A stretch of DNA of 64,000 nucleotides from Symsagittifera roscoffensis (GCF_963678635.1 NC_087068.1:17735872-17799871); one strand, 5' to 3'; counted from the first letter of the stretch, positions 1-12,745 are shown. Numbers and translations: made by a program. Notes: generated by a model not told the origin, from the letters alone.

Positions 1-572
1 CATTTCTTCACCCTGCTTCTTGTTACAATCTTCAAACAATTTCTTCCACATGTCTCTATCTTCTTCTGTACTGAGCATGGTCTTGGTCATCTCATCCAGC
101 TCCCTTCTGGTCTTATCCAATTCTTCTATCGTCCCATTAAGATCTTGCATAGTTTCGTTCGTCTGAACCCCTTCCTCTACTCTCGCCCTCTTTGAAGGCC
201 CAGCTGCTCTCAGTTGTGAACTAGACGAAGCAGCCTCGCTGTTCATTTCCTGATGCATCCTCCTCAATCCAGGCCTAGGCTTGGCGGGCAAAGGCGACTC
301 ACCTGGTTGGTAGGTCCTCGAACTTCCCAATCCAGGCTCGTTCGCCAAGTCACTTCCTGAGAGAGCCCCGTTTCTCCACCTCATTACTCTCATGTTCGGT
401 CCCCACAGTTATCATGCCCCAAGATGTTTATTAAGGCGGCCATTAACATGACTACCTCTGCGTCCTCTAGAGCGAAGTCTCAATCCATCAGCCGACCATA
501 GATCGCATCTATCATTGGTCCTACGTACGCCTCTGACAGGTCCATGTGCTTGTTCAAGTCAAAGTTGTCCAT
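1..572 (-). pseudogene. A1 accessory region: coiled-coil protein segment
   Basis: This stretch matches the A2 accessory region beginning at 25,124. Reading leftwards from an ATG at 572, it encodes a short helical N-terminus, a Pro/Arg-rich middle and the start of a charged heptad-like helix that runs off the window edge. The A2 counterpart is followed at once by the SGNH hydrolase, so the rest of the A1 cassette probably lies to the left of this window. Its function is unknown. Because it recurs in A1 and A2 it is an ancestral part of family A rather than a chance capture. Confidence 0.7.
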
Positions 573-953
573 GTTCTTTCGGATTCGATTCTATTATCTC
601 TTTGATGAATTGAAATCAAGTGAATGATTAAATGATCAATCAGGATCTAGGAAAGAGGTCGCGAATATCACATTTGTCATTTTTACACTAATTTTGTTTT
701 AAAATTTATTTAAAACAGTCAGATCAAAAGATTTTGATCCTAAAGTTTATTAAAATCAATCCATTTCTTGGAATTCGACCTAAAAACGGACAATCTAAAC
801 TTCGGATCTATTCCTAAGATTATCATTCGGTTATTCATGGTCACTAATTCCTTCTTACCCAGGGTCCTAATAACATAACACATGACATAACATAACACAC
901 ATATCACACACGACATGCATTTAGTATGACGCCTTCCTGCATGCAACCTAATT
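573..953 (-). promoter_or_regulatory. A1 noncoding spacer between pol and accessory genes
   Basis: This AT-rich stretch is conserved with 24,766-25,123 of A2, though neither codes. In both copies it holds a donor-like GGGTAAGAAG (here about 851-860) and an acceptor-like pyrimidine tract ending in CTAG (AG at 648-647). That suggests a spliced leader or an internal promoter region serving the accessory genes. Splicing is inferred only from these signals. Downstream genes of LTR elements, such as errantivirus env, are known to be expressed by splicing. Confidence 0.5.
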
Positions 954-1394
954 TTAGCCAATACTTAAATAATACTTCTTATGTAAGTTTACTTGTATAT
1001 TAGTACCAGAGAAGATTACGTGTATCAGTGCATACAACTCCCGTGGATGCAGTCGTCTTCGGTTCGGATCGTACACTCGAAGCGAGAGTTCCTTCACTTC
1101 CCTTTCCACAAGGAAGTCTCTCAATCTCGTCAAGGACAAGACTAGATTTTCCGGGTCCACGTGCCGCTTCTCCGTCGCCCTCGTCAACAGGAAGCATAAG
1201 TAGTTTCCCGGTATCTGTGACGCCGCCGGAGGCAAAGCTGCTACGCCTCCTATTCCTGGCCTCTGCTTCCAAAGGAATTCTATGTTTTTATAATTTCTCT
1301 TAAAATCCGCTGCTAACGCTGCTTTAAAACTCATGTCTGCTGTGATCGCTATCGCACATATTCTATTCGTGAGTATAAAATCGCTATCTGTCAA
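954..1394 (-). pseudogene. A1 macro domain (TARG1/OARD1-like), C-terminal part of pol
   Basis: The 146-residue segment follows the order of macro domains of the TARG1/OARD1/ALC1 type: an initial TDSDF strand (compare TGDLF), an ADMSFKAALAADFK helix, a GGVAALP strand, a YLCFLLTRA strand, a long helix (LVLSLTRLRDFLVE), a VKELSL strand, and a final helix and strand (IHVIFSGTNIQV) ending in YYLSIG. Macro domains bind ADP-ribose and some remove it from proteins. Here the domain closes the pol gene just before the noncoding spacer. The fold assignment is from recognition by eye; ADP-ribose binding is not demonstrated. Confidence 0.65.
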
Positions 1395-1556
1395 CGTTAT
1401 GCTACTTGAGTGTTCATTTTGTAAATTAAAATATGACTCAATTACTCTCCCTATGTCCGGTTTCTTAGGGTCCTCACCTGTTTTTGCCTCTAGACCACCT
1501 GTCTCTCTTGCTATTTTTAATCTTTTTATTAATAATTTTTCAGTGTGGGTAAGTCC

Positions 1557-2678
1557 TTACCCCACTCCCCAGACAAAAATATCCATCGACGTCCCCGTCG
1601 ATCGCATACCGGATATCAAATCGAGGTTGGAAGCCGGAATGAGTAATCGTCCTTCCTGGGCAGCCCAGGAGGGATCATCCCTTTCGGTTTTTACGTATTT
1701 CATGCTTCCACGATCTACATCTTGAATCGTGACACTGTTAACCCTTGGGTCCGACGTCATTTCGTTCAGCCATTCCAAGACACGCATATTCGTCATGTCT
1801 TGTTCATATGACTGCTGTTGCTCGTCGTCGAATTCTACCTCGGGCTTGGACCATTTATCGGCCCACTCCTCGTCGTGATCGTCGACTATGTCAATGACCT
1901 GTGACATAGTTATTTCTTCTGGACCCACTACTTCTTCCACTATTCTCTTTAGATCTATCCTGTCCACTACGAAGTCATCTCCGTAAGGATTATACTTCTT
2001 CGTGAGTCTTGTCCTGTCACTCTGTCGAGTCTGTATCGTAAACGGAAGGTACGGCTCCAAATTCTTGGGGACCTCTGTTTGTTCGGGGTCTTGCCAGTCC
2101 TCCTTTGCGTAGGACAAGGTTTCTTCATCTGCTTCGATCACTTTGTTGGGATCTAGGTCCAGTGGTGGACTTGTTCCTTCCTCTACGACCTCATTTCCAT
2201 CGTTCTTTTCCCTGGCCCTGGTGCCCTTCTCGTTGACCTCACAAGCAGGGTCTGTCACTTTGTTGGGATCTAGGCCCAGTGGTGGACTTGTTCCTTTCTC
2301 TACGACCTCATTTCCATCGTTGTTTTCCCTGGCCCTGGTGCCCTTCTCGTTGACCTCACAAGCAGGGTCCATCATCAGATAATCACCCTCTTCCATGTCT
2401 GCAGGTATACACCAGTCCTCTGTCGATGGATTGTGTGGCTTGATGTTCTCGTAGTGAGTGCCTGTACTCAGTCTATAAAATTGTCCCTCCTGGTGCACTT
2501 CCGTAATCATGAAGGGTCCCCTCCACTTTTTAGGAGCTTTTTTGTTCCTTTCGGTGGTATAACGTTCTGAAATACCCATACGTAGTTTCCTACCGAGTAA
2601 ATTTTTTGCACCAGCTGCTTTCTTATCGAATCTTTTCCTCTGCCTTGCCTGTGCCTGCTGAGTGTTCCGTCTACACAA
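1557..2678 (-). pseudogene. A1 integrase C-terminal domain plus acidic linker
   Basis: The N-terminal third carries the end of the integrase: a basic helix followed by KKWRGPFMITEVHQE, a GPY/F-type C-terminal module typical of Ty3/gypsy integrases. The rest is a long Asp/Glu-rich linker leading to the macro domain, with a DPSWAAQEGRLLIPASN block also present in A2. A 39-residue in-frame tandem duplication lies in the linker (DNA 2,139-2,372) and is not seen in A2. The linker function is unknown; it may tether the macro domain to integrase. Confidence 0.75.
2139..2372 (-). repeat. 117-bp in-frame tandem duplication in A1 pol linker
   Basis: Two adjacent copies of a 117-bp unit start at about 2,139 and 2,256. 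Each encodes the same 39-residue acidic stretch containing NEKGTRARE and LDPNKV. A2 has one copy in the equivalent place (around 23,510-23,610). The length is a multiple of three, so the duplication keeps the reading phase. Confidence 0.85.
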
Positions 2679-3500
2679 GTCGTTTAAACCTTTGTTGACG
2701 TCTAATCACATCCCTCACATAGACTGGTGGTGATGTTTTCTTCCCCTCATACTCCGGGTAAAAGAAAGTCAAGGGCAAAGACTTCTCGTGTCCAGTTAGC
2801 ATCATGTGTGGACTAACTCCAGTGGTGGAGTGTTGCGTGCTCTTGTAAGTTCCCATCACCTGTGGAAGATATCTGTCCCAATCTGTACCTGGAACAATAT
2901 ACCCTCAGCATCGACACTAACGTACTATTTTGCCTTTCCACTAAGCCATTCGTCTGGGGATGGTATGACGTGGAGTGGGCTTGAGCCACCTGCGAACGTC
3001 GCATGAGCTCTTTCGTAAGTTCTCCCACGAAAGTTCTCCCACGGCCTCTGCATACTTCGTGAAGTGATCTATCATGACCAAGACTTGATTGTAACCACTG
3101 TCTGTCATACATATCTTTTGTTGATCAATCTGCACCACCTCGTTCAATTCAAATGACTCGATCGACTGCAAGAGAAATCGCAATTTCCTTAGATCCTTGA
3201 CCTGCTGGCATGACAGACATGCTGTTACCCACTTCTCGCATGCTTTTTTCATCCCAGGCCACTCAAAGCGCTTCAGGATTCTCTGATATACCTTGTCGAT
3301 CCCCTGATGGCCCATCTGATCATGTAACCTGAATAAAAGTTCTGTTTGATAGAGTTGCGGCAACACTATCGAATTGTATTTGTACAGGACTTTGTCCTCT
3401 TCTCTTCTCTTGCAAGCCACGATCCCGTCCTTGTTCAGATATAACCTTCCCTCTTTCTGCATAAAGTACTGTCTCAGAATGCGATAACTGTCTTCCTCCA
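2671..3500 (-). pseudogene. A1 integrase zinc-binding and catalytic core
   Basis: The zinc-binding region shows His and Cys residues in HDQMGHQG and ACLSCQQVKD. It is followed by the start of the DDE core (EVVQIDQQKICM, MIDHFTKYAEAV) and later integrase blocks such as HPQTNGLVERQN. The enzyme would insert element cDNA into the genome. Order and sequence match A2 (22,396-23,145). This part is broken and given as a single region. Confidence 0.8.
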
Positions 3501-3550
3501 GATCGCCTTTGTCCGGAGCTCCATTTTCAATCCACTTTTCAGGTTGCTCG

Positions 3551-4461
3551 TCATGCGGTCATTTCTCTGTGCTCTTTGTCGGTCCGAGAGTCTGTATCTC
3601 CCTTCAAATACGTTTTCATGACCCTCATCTGACAATTCCTTTCATCTGGCTGATGCGTGTCATCTTCCATCTTAACGCACCAATTCTTCGCCAATGACTG
3701 TGTTCCTTGTTTGAACGGTTGAAGATCAATCCTGACTACCTCCTTTTGCGGTAGCAAGCTTATCGAACGTTTCGATACTGCTATTATTTCCAGATCATCT
3801 GCTGCGTTGTCAAAGACTCTTTCACCTGGTATGAGGTAGCACTCACTGTCAGGGTCTTGATATACCTCCCTATTCAGATCCCTTGCTCGAGTTTCCACTA
3901 ATAGTGTGTGTATCGCTAGCTTTGACATGTCTGATCCTGAGCTCGAGTTCCTGTCTGAATAGGTGTCGATTCCTGAATTCCGGGAGTTGTCATTCATTGA
4001 AGAGTCTGCGATAGAGCACGTTCCCTCCTCCGGATCAGTTCCGCGCGTTCTTCTCATCCATCTGAACTCCCCGGACAAAATTTTATTCTTCAGGTCCTGT
4101 TTCTGACCAGGAATTTTTTCATCTACATCAGACTCCCCGGACAAACTTTCAAGTCCCGGGTGTTGATCCTGAACTCATCGGCTTTTCTGACTTTTCGTCT
4201 CCCCGGACAAGTTTTCTTGCCTTGGGTTCTGTTCCCCTGTTCTTTCCGTTTGTATGACGTGCTTGTCAAGACGTTTTGGAGTATCAAGGACACTAGTTGC
4301 TTAACTATAGTCGTACAATCCCTTTCATTTTCTTTGTGTTGTCGTCTTGACGGCATGATCTTCACCTTCTCGCAGACTGTCAGTGATGCCATGGCTGCTG
4401 CCCACTCGGGGTCATCTCTGGTCACCTCTCTCTCCAACAATCCACCCATCATTCGCATCAC
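3551..4461 (-). pseudogene. A1 pol linker between RNase H and integrase, with SGE repeats
   Basis: This is a charged, low-complexity part of pol between RNase H and the integrase. Three DNA copies of TGTCCGGGGAG (minus strand; at about 4,066-4,080, 4,131-4,146 and 4,197-4,211) encode repeated LSGE-type peptides. They equal the sequence next to the LTR in A2 and C, where a polypurine tract is expected. The surrounding peptide has Ser-rich SSGSDMSKLAIHTLLVETRARDL, which is conserved in A2. Confidence 0.65.
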
Positions 4462-5272
4462 TTCATCACTTGCGGTGTGACCTGCACTGTTTTATCCAAT
4501 AATGAGAGGCTGTTAATGTTCATGCGAGAGAATTCCTGCTGGACCAGGTTCGAGCGCAGCAACAGATCCAAGGGCATCGGGTCCTTCTTGAATAGAATCA
4601 TTATCTCGGCTGCTTTCTCTACAGGTAACTCAGGATGTCCTGGGATTGAGTGTCCAGACGACTTATCCAACCATCTCGTCAAGGGAAGCGCTTCGTAAGT
4701 CTCTTTGTCCAGAATCGAGAAACCTTCCTTGATTTCTGCCTGATTGGCTTGCTTCTGTTCCAATATTTCATAGAAATCGGTCTTCTTACTTAGGCTGTCA
4801 GCATTCTGGTGTTTGTCACGCATCCTGTGCTCGATTATTATGTGGTAGCCATCTAACCTTACTATCCATCTACCAATGTAACTCTGATCCAGGATAGCGC
4901 TCTGTTGTCCACGCGTAACTTAAATGGAGCGCTACCTAAGTATGCGCGGTACTTCACCACGAATGTAACCACTGCAATCATTTCTGCGTTTGGTGCACCA
5001 TATTTCATTTCTGTGTCACTCAACGCTTTAGTGCCATATGCAACGGGACGGAGAACTGTTCTCCCATGCCACTCCTGCTCCTGATGCAGTATTCCTGAGA
5101 TGGCTACTACTGATGCATCTGTATCAAGAACATACATGCCCTTCTCTGTAGGCATGACTAGCACTGGCGCTTCGCACAGTTCCCGCTTTATGTTCTCGAA
5201 GGCCGCTTGTGCTTCTTCGTTCCATTCGAACTTCTTTCCTTTTTTGCGCATAAGCTTCTGCATTGAATACAC
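4458..5272 (-). pseudogene. A1 RNase H domain
   Basis: The segment has YVLDTDASVVAISGILHQE, the usual first RNase H acidic block, then AEMIAVVTFVVKYRAYLGS and RVDNRALSW. The DKHQNADSLSK motif that closes Ty3/gypsy RNase H domains follows further on. The domain would degrade the RNA strand of the hybrid during cDNA synthesis. It is directly homologous to A2 within 19,836-21,995. Confidence 0.8.
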
Positions 5273-5305
5273 CTTGTCTGCATATCCTTTTACGAATTCA
5301 CGGTG

Positions 5306-6287
5306 TTAATTGGCGAATCGTAGGCTGCTCATGAGTTGTGTGTCCGTCCTGGGAGCCTTCCATGTCAACACAGCCTCTACTGCTTCTGGGTCCGGCCTCA
5401 CGCCATGCCTGTCCACCATTCTCCCTAGATACTTTATCGAATCTCTGAGTATCTCACACTCCGATGGTTTACATTTCAAGCCTGCTCTTTTCATGCAGCC
5501 AAAGACCTCCTCTAGCCGATCAATGTGGTCTCCCAGGGTGGGTGTTGCTATGACCACGTCATCCACATAACACATCACTATGTTCCCGTACTTCTTCGTC
5601 ACTCTGGTCAAAGCCTGAGCCATCAGTCTTTGAAAAGTGGCCGTCGCGTTGCACAAGCCGAAGGGCATCCTCTTCCATCGGTACAACCCCAATTCACATG
5701 CCAATTCACCGGTCTTCTCTCTGTCCTTCTTCCGCAGAGGGACCTGCCAGAAGGCTGAACCCAAGTCCAGAGGGGCGAAGAAGTTGGCTTCACCAAGTTT
5801 CGAGAGGCTTTCGTCTATTCGCGGTATCGGGTACGCGTCTTTTATTGTCACCTCGTTCAAGTAACGAAAGTCGCAACAGAACCTAAGCTGCCCCTTTTCT
5901 TTTTTACCATGACTACCCGCAAGCTCACGGCGATTTTGAGCGTTCTATCATGTCATATTCGAGTAACATTTCTATCTTCGCTCGTCACGCTTCCGATTTA
6001 TGTGGTGCCATTCGTCCTGTGCAATCCCTATGAGGAACGGCGCCTTCCTCAAGTTCGATTTCGTGTTCGACGAAGTTACAAAAACCGATATCCGCCCTAT
6101 GTTTTAAAAATACATCCGCGTTACTAATTAAAACCGTCCGCAATGATTCAAAGTCTCCCTGGCCTATTTTCTCTTTTAGGTGTTCTATTTCTGGCAAAAC
6201 CGGTTTGTCAGAATCTAATTTATATGACGAGGGGCGTTCGAGAAATTTCGAGCAGCTCGACAAGCCGTCGTCCGTTTCGGATTTCAT
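5306..6287 (-). pseudogene. A1 reverse transcriptase
   Basis: Recognisable RT blocks occur in order: an ETLLEYDMIE-like N-terminal region, DAYPIPRIDESLSKLG, LDLGSAFWQVPL, MPFGLCNATATFQRLM and YVDDVVIATPTL, then LKCKPSECE. This is a Ty3/gypsy-type RT lying between protease and RNase H on the minus strand. Part of the broken A1 pol. Confidence 0.85.
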
Positions 6288-7549
6288 TGAAAAAATTTAT
6301 GAATAGGTTTAAATTCATTAATTCTTTTAAAATTTATATCTTTATTGGCATGATAAGGGCAGTCTTTCACACTATATCTCTTCAAGTTTTGTGTCTCTTC
6401 ATAGTCGGTCCTCATCGGCAAAGCGTAACCAAGTTTCTTTCTACGCTGGGTTGAAACCGTGGTGTCCAGTGTGTTCAATAACACACTGACACACAGTCCG
6501 TTTTGAGATACCGAGAAGCTCCGGCCTAAAATCACTGAACTTTGAATGTTTGGGTTCGGTACCAAACAAACCTGTTTACTATCACTTAACGAATTTAATT
6601 TTCTCATTCTAAAAACTGCTACCACAGCCTGTCCCGGCTGTAGTTTTACCTTTCTATCTAAAAAGATTGGTACCTTGTTTTCATCTGTTATTATTCTAAT
6701 AGTTGGTTTCTTAACATACTTCCGGTCCGGGTTTCTAATCCGTATTAGACCGTTGTTGAAGTCAATCATCACGTCAAAATTCCTGACAAAATCTCTGCCC
6801 AAGATGAACTGGTCGGAGTCATCCAAGTTCTCTACCACTAGGAAGCTCATTCAAAGATCCCGTCTTCCCATGTGGAGGACCGTTATTGATGTCCTTCAGG
6901 CTACGTAAATCGCTCCTCCATTGGCTGCCGCTAGTCGGAGATTCGTCGGAATTAGGTCTTCCCTCTTGAAGCCCATTCTTTCCCAAGTTTTTATCGGCAT
7001 CACGCTCACTACCGCTCCTGTGTCCAGAAGCCCTGTGACTCCGATTTTCTTCCCGTTGGTGTCGAGCAGATGTGCAGTCACATCTGCTTCGTATTCAATG
7101 TGAACCGCGTCTTGCTCGATCATGGTGTCATGACCTATCCTACGCCTTTTAAGATTTCTGATTACATGGTGTCCCGCTACCGAGATTATCGATTGTATTT
7201 TACTTCCCTGTGGCACCATACCGAACGTCTTCCCGGTGATCACATTTAGTTTCATGCTCAAAATGCTTGGTGCTTTCGTTTCTTCGACTTCTGATGCCAC
7301 GAAGGCGTTCAGCCTTTCCTGAATTTTCTCATTCTCCAATTCGAGCTTCACCTTTTGTTCGATCTCCTTCGTTACCAATTCCTGCTGGACACTGTTTAGA
7401 GCATCCCTCGCGGCTGCCCTATAGTCGATCTTGAAGTCATCCACTGCCATCACTGGTTCTGGTTCACGTATCTCTTCCGTCACCGCCTGCATCTTCTTCG
7501 TTGCCAGCTCTTGTGGTTTCTCTTTTCTGCGTGCCTCCGCTTCACTCAA
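6284..7549 (-). pseudogene. A1 gag C-terminus and retropepsin-type protease
   Basis: The segment starts with a Lys/Glu-rich coil (KEKPQELATKKMQAV, VKLELENEKIQERLN). It continues with the protease active-site region GLLDTGAVVSVMPIKTWERMG and the downstream FILGRDFVRNFDV block. The protease would cleave the gag-pol polyprotein. The stretch 6,273-7,794 occurs again, nearly base for base, at 16,265-17,786. Confidence 0.8.
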
Positions 7550-10138
7550 CAGGCGAGCCCTTTAACACCCGATAAAGCTTCCTCATGCCTTGGATGCTTG
7601 ATGTTTGCCACATCATCCCAGAGTTGTGGACAGTCCGATTTAAAATGATCTTCCAGGTTACAAAAAAATCATCTTGGGCCGAATTTCGCAATTACTCCTC
7701 TCATGAAATCTTCATGATCGACCTCTGACATATCTTCATCCTCGAGGCTAAAGCCTATTGCTTTCATGCTCTGTTTGTAAGTTAGGCATGCTGACACATG
7801 ATGGTCCGTCGAACTGCAATTTGCACAAGAGCGTCTCCTGTCCTTATCCTCCCTTGGCTTGTACCAGTTGTTTCCTTGGTTTCCTGGTCCATTGTTTTAA
7901 ATTGCCACAATTGTTGTTGTATTATCCAGATCTCGATGAAGTCCACAGCAAAAGATATTCATTTGACTTGCGTCTCAACTCCTCTGGTGTTGGCGCATTG
8001 GTTGAGAGTGGTGTGTAATGTGTCGCTAACATTGTTCGAAATTCATCATTATTCGCACCAGCCTTCTGAGCATCTCCAAATTGTCTAGAAACTTGTCTAT
8101 GGTCTCATCTTCACGTTTCCTCCGTTTCTCGAAGCGCATCATTGATTGTTGTCCTTGCACCCCTGAGCCGAAACGATTCAACAAGATTCCAAAGATTTTC
8201 TCAGCAGTGTCCCGCTGGTTTTGCTTTTTGGCCATCACACAGTTTAGGGCTGTTCCTTCCAAGTTGCTGGTAAGCTCACTGCATTCTTGTCTTTCTGACA
8301 AGTCTTCTTCTTCAAAATGCAGTTTCATTACCTCTATCCAGATATCAATACAGCCATCAGATTCGTCTTTATAGCATCTTGGTTTCTTAAATACCCTTCT
8401 GGACTTTTCACTGCGTTCATTGGTCCTAGATAACCTCGTAAGAAATGTTTCCAAGGACCTGTTCAGAGGTTCAAAGGCTGTGGCCATTGATGCAACGTCT
8501 CTTGAATGCCCCGCCTGAGTATCTTCGCCCCCTGCTAAGGGCTCCGGATTTTCCCTCCTGTCCGACTCGCTGGGATTGTTTCGTCCTTGGCTCGCATGAC
8601 TCCTGTTCCTGGAATCACATCTCCCATTCGCATGTGTATCTTGCGTCGGTCGTTCGTTTGAGGTCTGTCTGTTGCCATTTGAACCCCCTCTGATGTTTGG
8701 GCCCCTTGCTTAATTGTCCCCTGTGGTATAGCCTGGTGAACTGCCCCTTCCTCTAGTGGATCCATATGTCCTTCTCCTATTCTGTTGTTCATTGAAGTTC
8801 ACCCTCGGCTCCCTACTGGGTTCTCCCGAGTTCGATTCCCCATTTTTTGACCCACTCCTGCTGCCTAGTAGCCCATCCAATCTATCCATGATAGTCTGAG
8901 TTTGCCTCTCCATCATCGCATCTATATTCGTGTCAAGAGTCCCAAGAGTCTGCTCTTGTTGAATTCTCAACTTCTCCATGTCGTCTCTCAATCGTAACTC
9001 TCTTTGCTCAGCCTCCCTAGTCAATCACGAAAAGTTCTTCGCTAAGTGTTCATCCGTTCTCTCCTTCAAGCGTTTTTCGCTTCTACTAGCTTCTTGTCTG
9101 TTGCGGTTGATCTCTTCCCGCAGACTTTCTCTCTCGACGTGGACTGCCCTTTCCAGTTCACTCATTCTCATGGAACTCTGTTCGTTCTGTTCTCCTATAC
9201 TGCCCACTGTGCTGGTCAAGGCTTCTTCAGTTGATGCTCCGTTTTCTACTTATGGCGTCACAAAGGGCGGTGTCACCCCAGGTAGCTTGGTGCTGGTCGA
9301 GATTCGGGCTTTGATTCTCTGCCTCGACGTCTTCTCACTATCCACCTCTGGATCCGCCGGTGCGTTGTTTAGCCTTGTGCTCCTACTCTCCCCAGTTCGC
9401 ACTTCCGAGTTCGTCATATTCACAAAGTCTCCTGAATGACCTGATCCGTTTGTGGTCTTGCTTATTGTCCTCACCACGCCAAATTGGTCCATGGTACCAG
9501 TCTCTCTATAGGTGTATGCGTCATTCTCCTGAGTCGAGCTTTCGAGGTCGACTTGAGATCCAAAGTCATCTTAGCCGTCATTGCCCTCTTCTTTTTCCTG
9601 GGTTTCAGCTTCATCGCCTGTACCCTTTCCCATAGTAAAGGGAAAAAGTTTTCTTAAAGTGTTCTTCACTCTTTCTGAAAACGATGAGGACATTGCCGCT
9701 TTTTCCGTCACGCCAACCATCATGGTGTTGTCTGTGGGTGATCTCGTAGTCGCCACATTTTCGATAGAGATGTCGGACAGTTCCGACATCTCTTCTCGGT
9801 CCAGGGTCCCGGTGGAAGTGGCAAAGTCTTGGCCTTGTTCTACCGGAGTAGATTCACTTGTCAATCTTCTGTTTCCTCTCCCTTTCGGTCCATGTCCCTC
9901 CTGGTTCTCATCCATGGCAGGGTCCGAATGGACCTCTACCTCTAACCTTGCCTTTTGTCCTTCTAATGATTTTGACTCCTGGTTTCAACCATTATGCCTG
10001 AAACTTTCTTCCCTTTGTCGGTCCGGGTTCGTGTGATACTTTCCACAAAAAGGTCATTCATTGCTTTTCTCTGTTTCTCTGGTATGAACTTCCTGGAGCT
10101 ATCACCTAGTTTAGGTATCCTTGGTTGTCTAGACTCAT
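7550..10138 (-). pseudogene. A1 gag (matrix-like N-terminus, coiled coil, capsid, nucleocapsid region)
   Basis: The minus-strand ATG at 10,138 opens a gag whose N-terminus (TSTGTLDREEMSELSDIS) matches A3 at 63,597-64,000. A coiled coil follows (about 8,900-9,200). The capsid region around 8,026-8,487 has DGCIDIWIEVMKLHFEEEDL and LNRFGSGVQGQQSMMRFEKR, aligning with the capsid region of element C. Gag would form the particle that packages element RNA. Broken. Confidence 0.75.
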
Positions 10139-11261
10139 TGTCAATTTATCACTTCTTACTGGCTATACACTCAATTCGATTGCTAGTGTCCTTTTAGTCT
10201 GAGTACTGATAATAAAAACACAACACAATAAACTCCAAAAGTTTCTCTTAAATAGTGAAAACGAATCCTTGTATGTTATCAGAGTACAGCGTGTATACAA
10301 TTTATTCACAATAATGGGGGAGTGAGAACCCTCCCGGTTCTCACTACCCAATCAAGCAAAAATACTGTTGAATTAAAACCAAAATGAAGCAAAATAGGAA
10401 TCTTTTAAATGAAAAACCTATGTGTTTTGTACTTTAGTCAGTCGCAATGTGATAGTTGAACTTGTTTCTAAAGAAAAAACTTCACCTGTTCGGTGCTGCA
10501 CCAAACAGACAAAACTTGAAGTCGGTAATTTTCTCAAGTGGGCGTCTATTGCACCCACCGAGTCCTGTGTTACCTATCTGCCCTCGGATTGCCCGATCTA
10601 GACCTACTAAAATCCTCAGGACAATCACTTTCCCAAAAACAATTTGGATTTCAATCCACACAAATCATTTACGAACTCTTTTTCAATAAAGACTTAGTGT
10701 CGCAAATATCCGAGTTTAGACCTAATTTGTTTGGTCTGATCTTTTATTAAAAGGCAAAGTATCAGTGCAGTCACTGGTTCCTAGCCTGTTTCTTAATAAC
10801 CTAATACCCCTCACTATTATCAATTCTTCTGTCTACTTTTTATTGCAAAACACAATAAACTCTAAAAGTTTCACTTAAATAGTGACCACGAAACCTTCTA
10901 TGTTATCAAAGTACAGCGTGTATACAATTTATTCACAATAATCGATTATTAGTTGTAAGATATGAAGTTAGCACAGTCTGATGATATCAATATTTTTAAA
11001 AGATAATGTTCTCACTACCCAATCAAGCACAAATATTGTTGACTTAAAAGCAAAATGAAGAAAAATAAGAATATTTTCAATGAAAAACATATGTGTTTTG
11101 TACTTTAGTCAGTCGCAATGTGATAGTCGAAATTGTTTCTAAAGAATCTGATCTTTTATTAAAAGGCAAAGTACCAGTGCAGTCACTGGTTCCTAGCCTG
11201 TTTCTTAATAACCTAATACCCCTCACTATTATCAATTCTTCTGTCTACTTAAAACTTAACA

Positions 11262-11595
11262 AAAAAGTACCCCTCCGGATTGGCAGATACAGTACCCCTC
11301 GGATTGGCAACATCAAGACCCCTCCGGATTGGCAAAAATAGTACCCCTCCGGATTGGCAAAAACAGTACCCCTCCGGATTGGCAAAAACAGTACCCCTCC
11401 GGATTGGCAAAAACAGTACCCCTCCGGATTGGCAATAATAGTACCCCTCCGGATTGGCCAAATTGGACCCCTCAGGATTGGCAAAATTTGGACCCCTCCG
11501 GATTGGCAAAATTGGGACCCCTCCGGATTGGCAAAATTGGGACCCCTCCGGATTGGCAAAATTGGGACCCCTCCGGATTGGTACCCCTCCGCGTT
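11262..11595 (-). repeat. 25-bp minisatellite array 1
   Basis: About thirteen 25-bp units with core CCCCTCCGGATTGGCAAAA on the plus strand. Two subtypes differ in the last bases (a GTA type and a TTGGGA type), and the types are grouped rather than mixed. Confidence 0.95.
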
Positions 11596-12289
11596 TGTAA
11601 AAAAAGCTTTTCAGAGATTTCCAAAATATTCACCCGATACCCTTCCGGATACGTTTTCCGATGCTATTATGCTGTTTGAACTAACTAGGAAGGGTGTATT
11701 TTATTTCCCTAGACCCTTCCGGACTGAAGCTAAGCCTCTTATTTGACAATTCAGCTTAACTGTGAAGGGTCTTATCACTAGCCTAGTTTCGACTCGACTA
11801 TGTTTTTCTGGTTGCCTTAGCTTTCCTTTTTTGTCAAGTGTCTTTTTAGTCGGACTACTGATAATAATTGCAAAACACAATAAACTCCAAAAGTTTCACT
11901 TAAATAGTGACCACGAAACCTTGTATGTTATCAAAGTACAGCGTGTCTACAATTTATTCACAATAATCGATTATTAGTTGTAAGATATGAAGCTAGCACA
12001 GTCTGATGATATCAATATTTTTAAACGATAGTGTTCTCACTACCCAATCAAGCACAAATATTGTTGACTTAAAAGCAAAATGAAGAAAAATAAGAATATT
12101 TTCATCGAAAAACGTATGTGTTTTGTACTTTAGTCAGTCGCAATGTGATAGTCGAAATTGTTTCTAAAAAATCTGATCTTTTATTAAAAGGCAAAGTACC
12201 AGTGCAGTCACTGGTTCCTAGCCTGTCTCTTAATAACCTAATAACCCTCACTATTATCTTTTCTTCTGTCTACTTAAATCATAACAAAA

Positions 12290-12745
12290 AAGTACCCCTC
12301 CGGATTGGCAGAAACAGTAATCATCCGGATTGGCAACAACAAGACCCCTCCGGATTGGCAAAAATAGTACCCCTCCGGATTGGCGAAAACAGTACCCCTC
12401 CGGATTGGCAAAAATAGTACCCCTCCGGATTGGCAAAAACAGTACCCCTCCGGATTGGCAAAAATAGTACCCCTCCGGGTTGGCCAAATTGGACCCCTCC
12501 GGATTGGCGAAATTCGGACCCCTCCAGATTGGCAAAATCTGGACCCCTCCGGATTGGCAAAATTGGGACCCCTCCGGATTGGCAAAATTTGGACCCCTCC
12601 GGATTGGCAAAATTGGGACACCTCCGGACTGGCAAAATTGGGACCCTTCCGATTGGCAAAATTGGGACCCCTCCGTATGGGCAAAATTGGGACCCCTCCG
12701 GATTGGCAAAATTGGCACCCCTCCGGATTGGTACCCCTCCGGGTT
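12290..12745 (-). repeat. 25-bp minisatellite array 2
   Basis: About eighteen units of the same 25-bp repeat with more base variants than array 1. GTA-type units come first, TTGG-type units follow. Confidence 0.95.

Noticed and set aside
1000-1303. Short open frames overlapping the macro domain in other frames
   Set aside because: Overlapping frames without conservation in A2; the macro frame explains the region.
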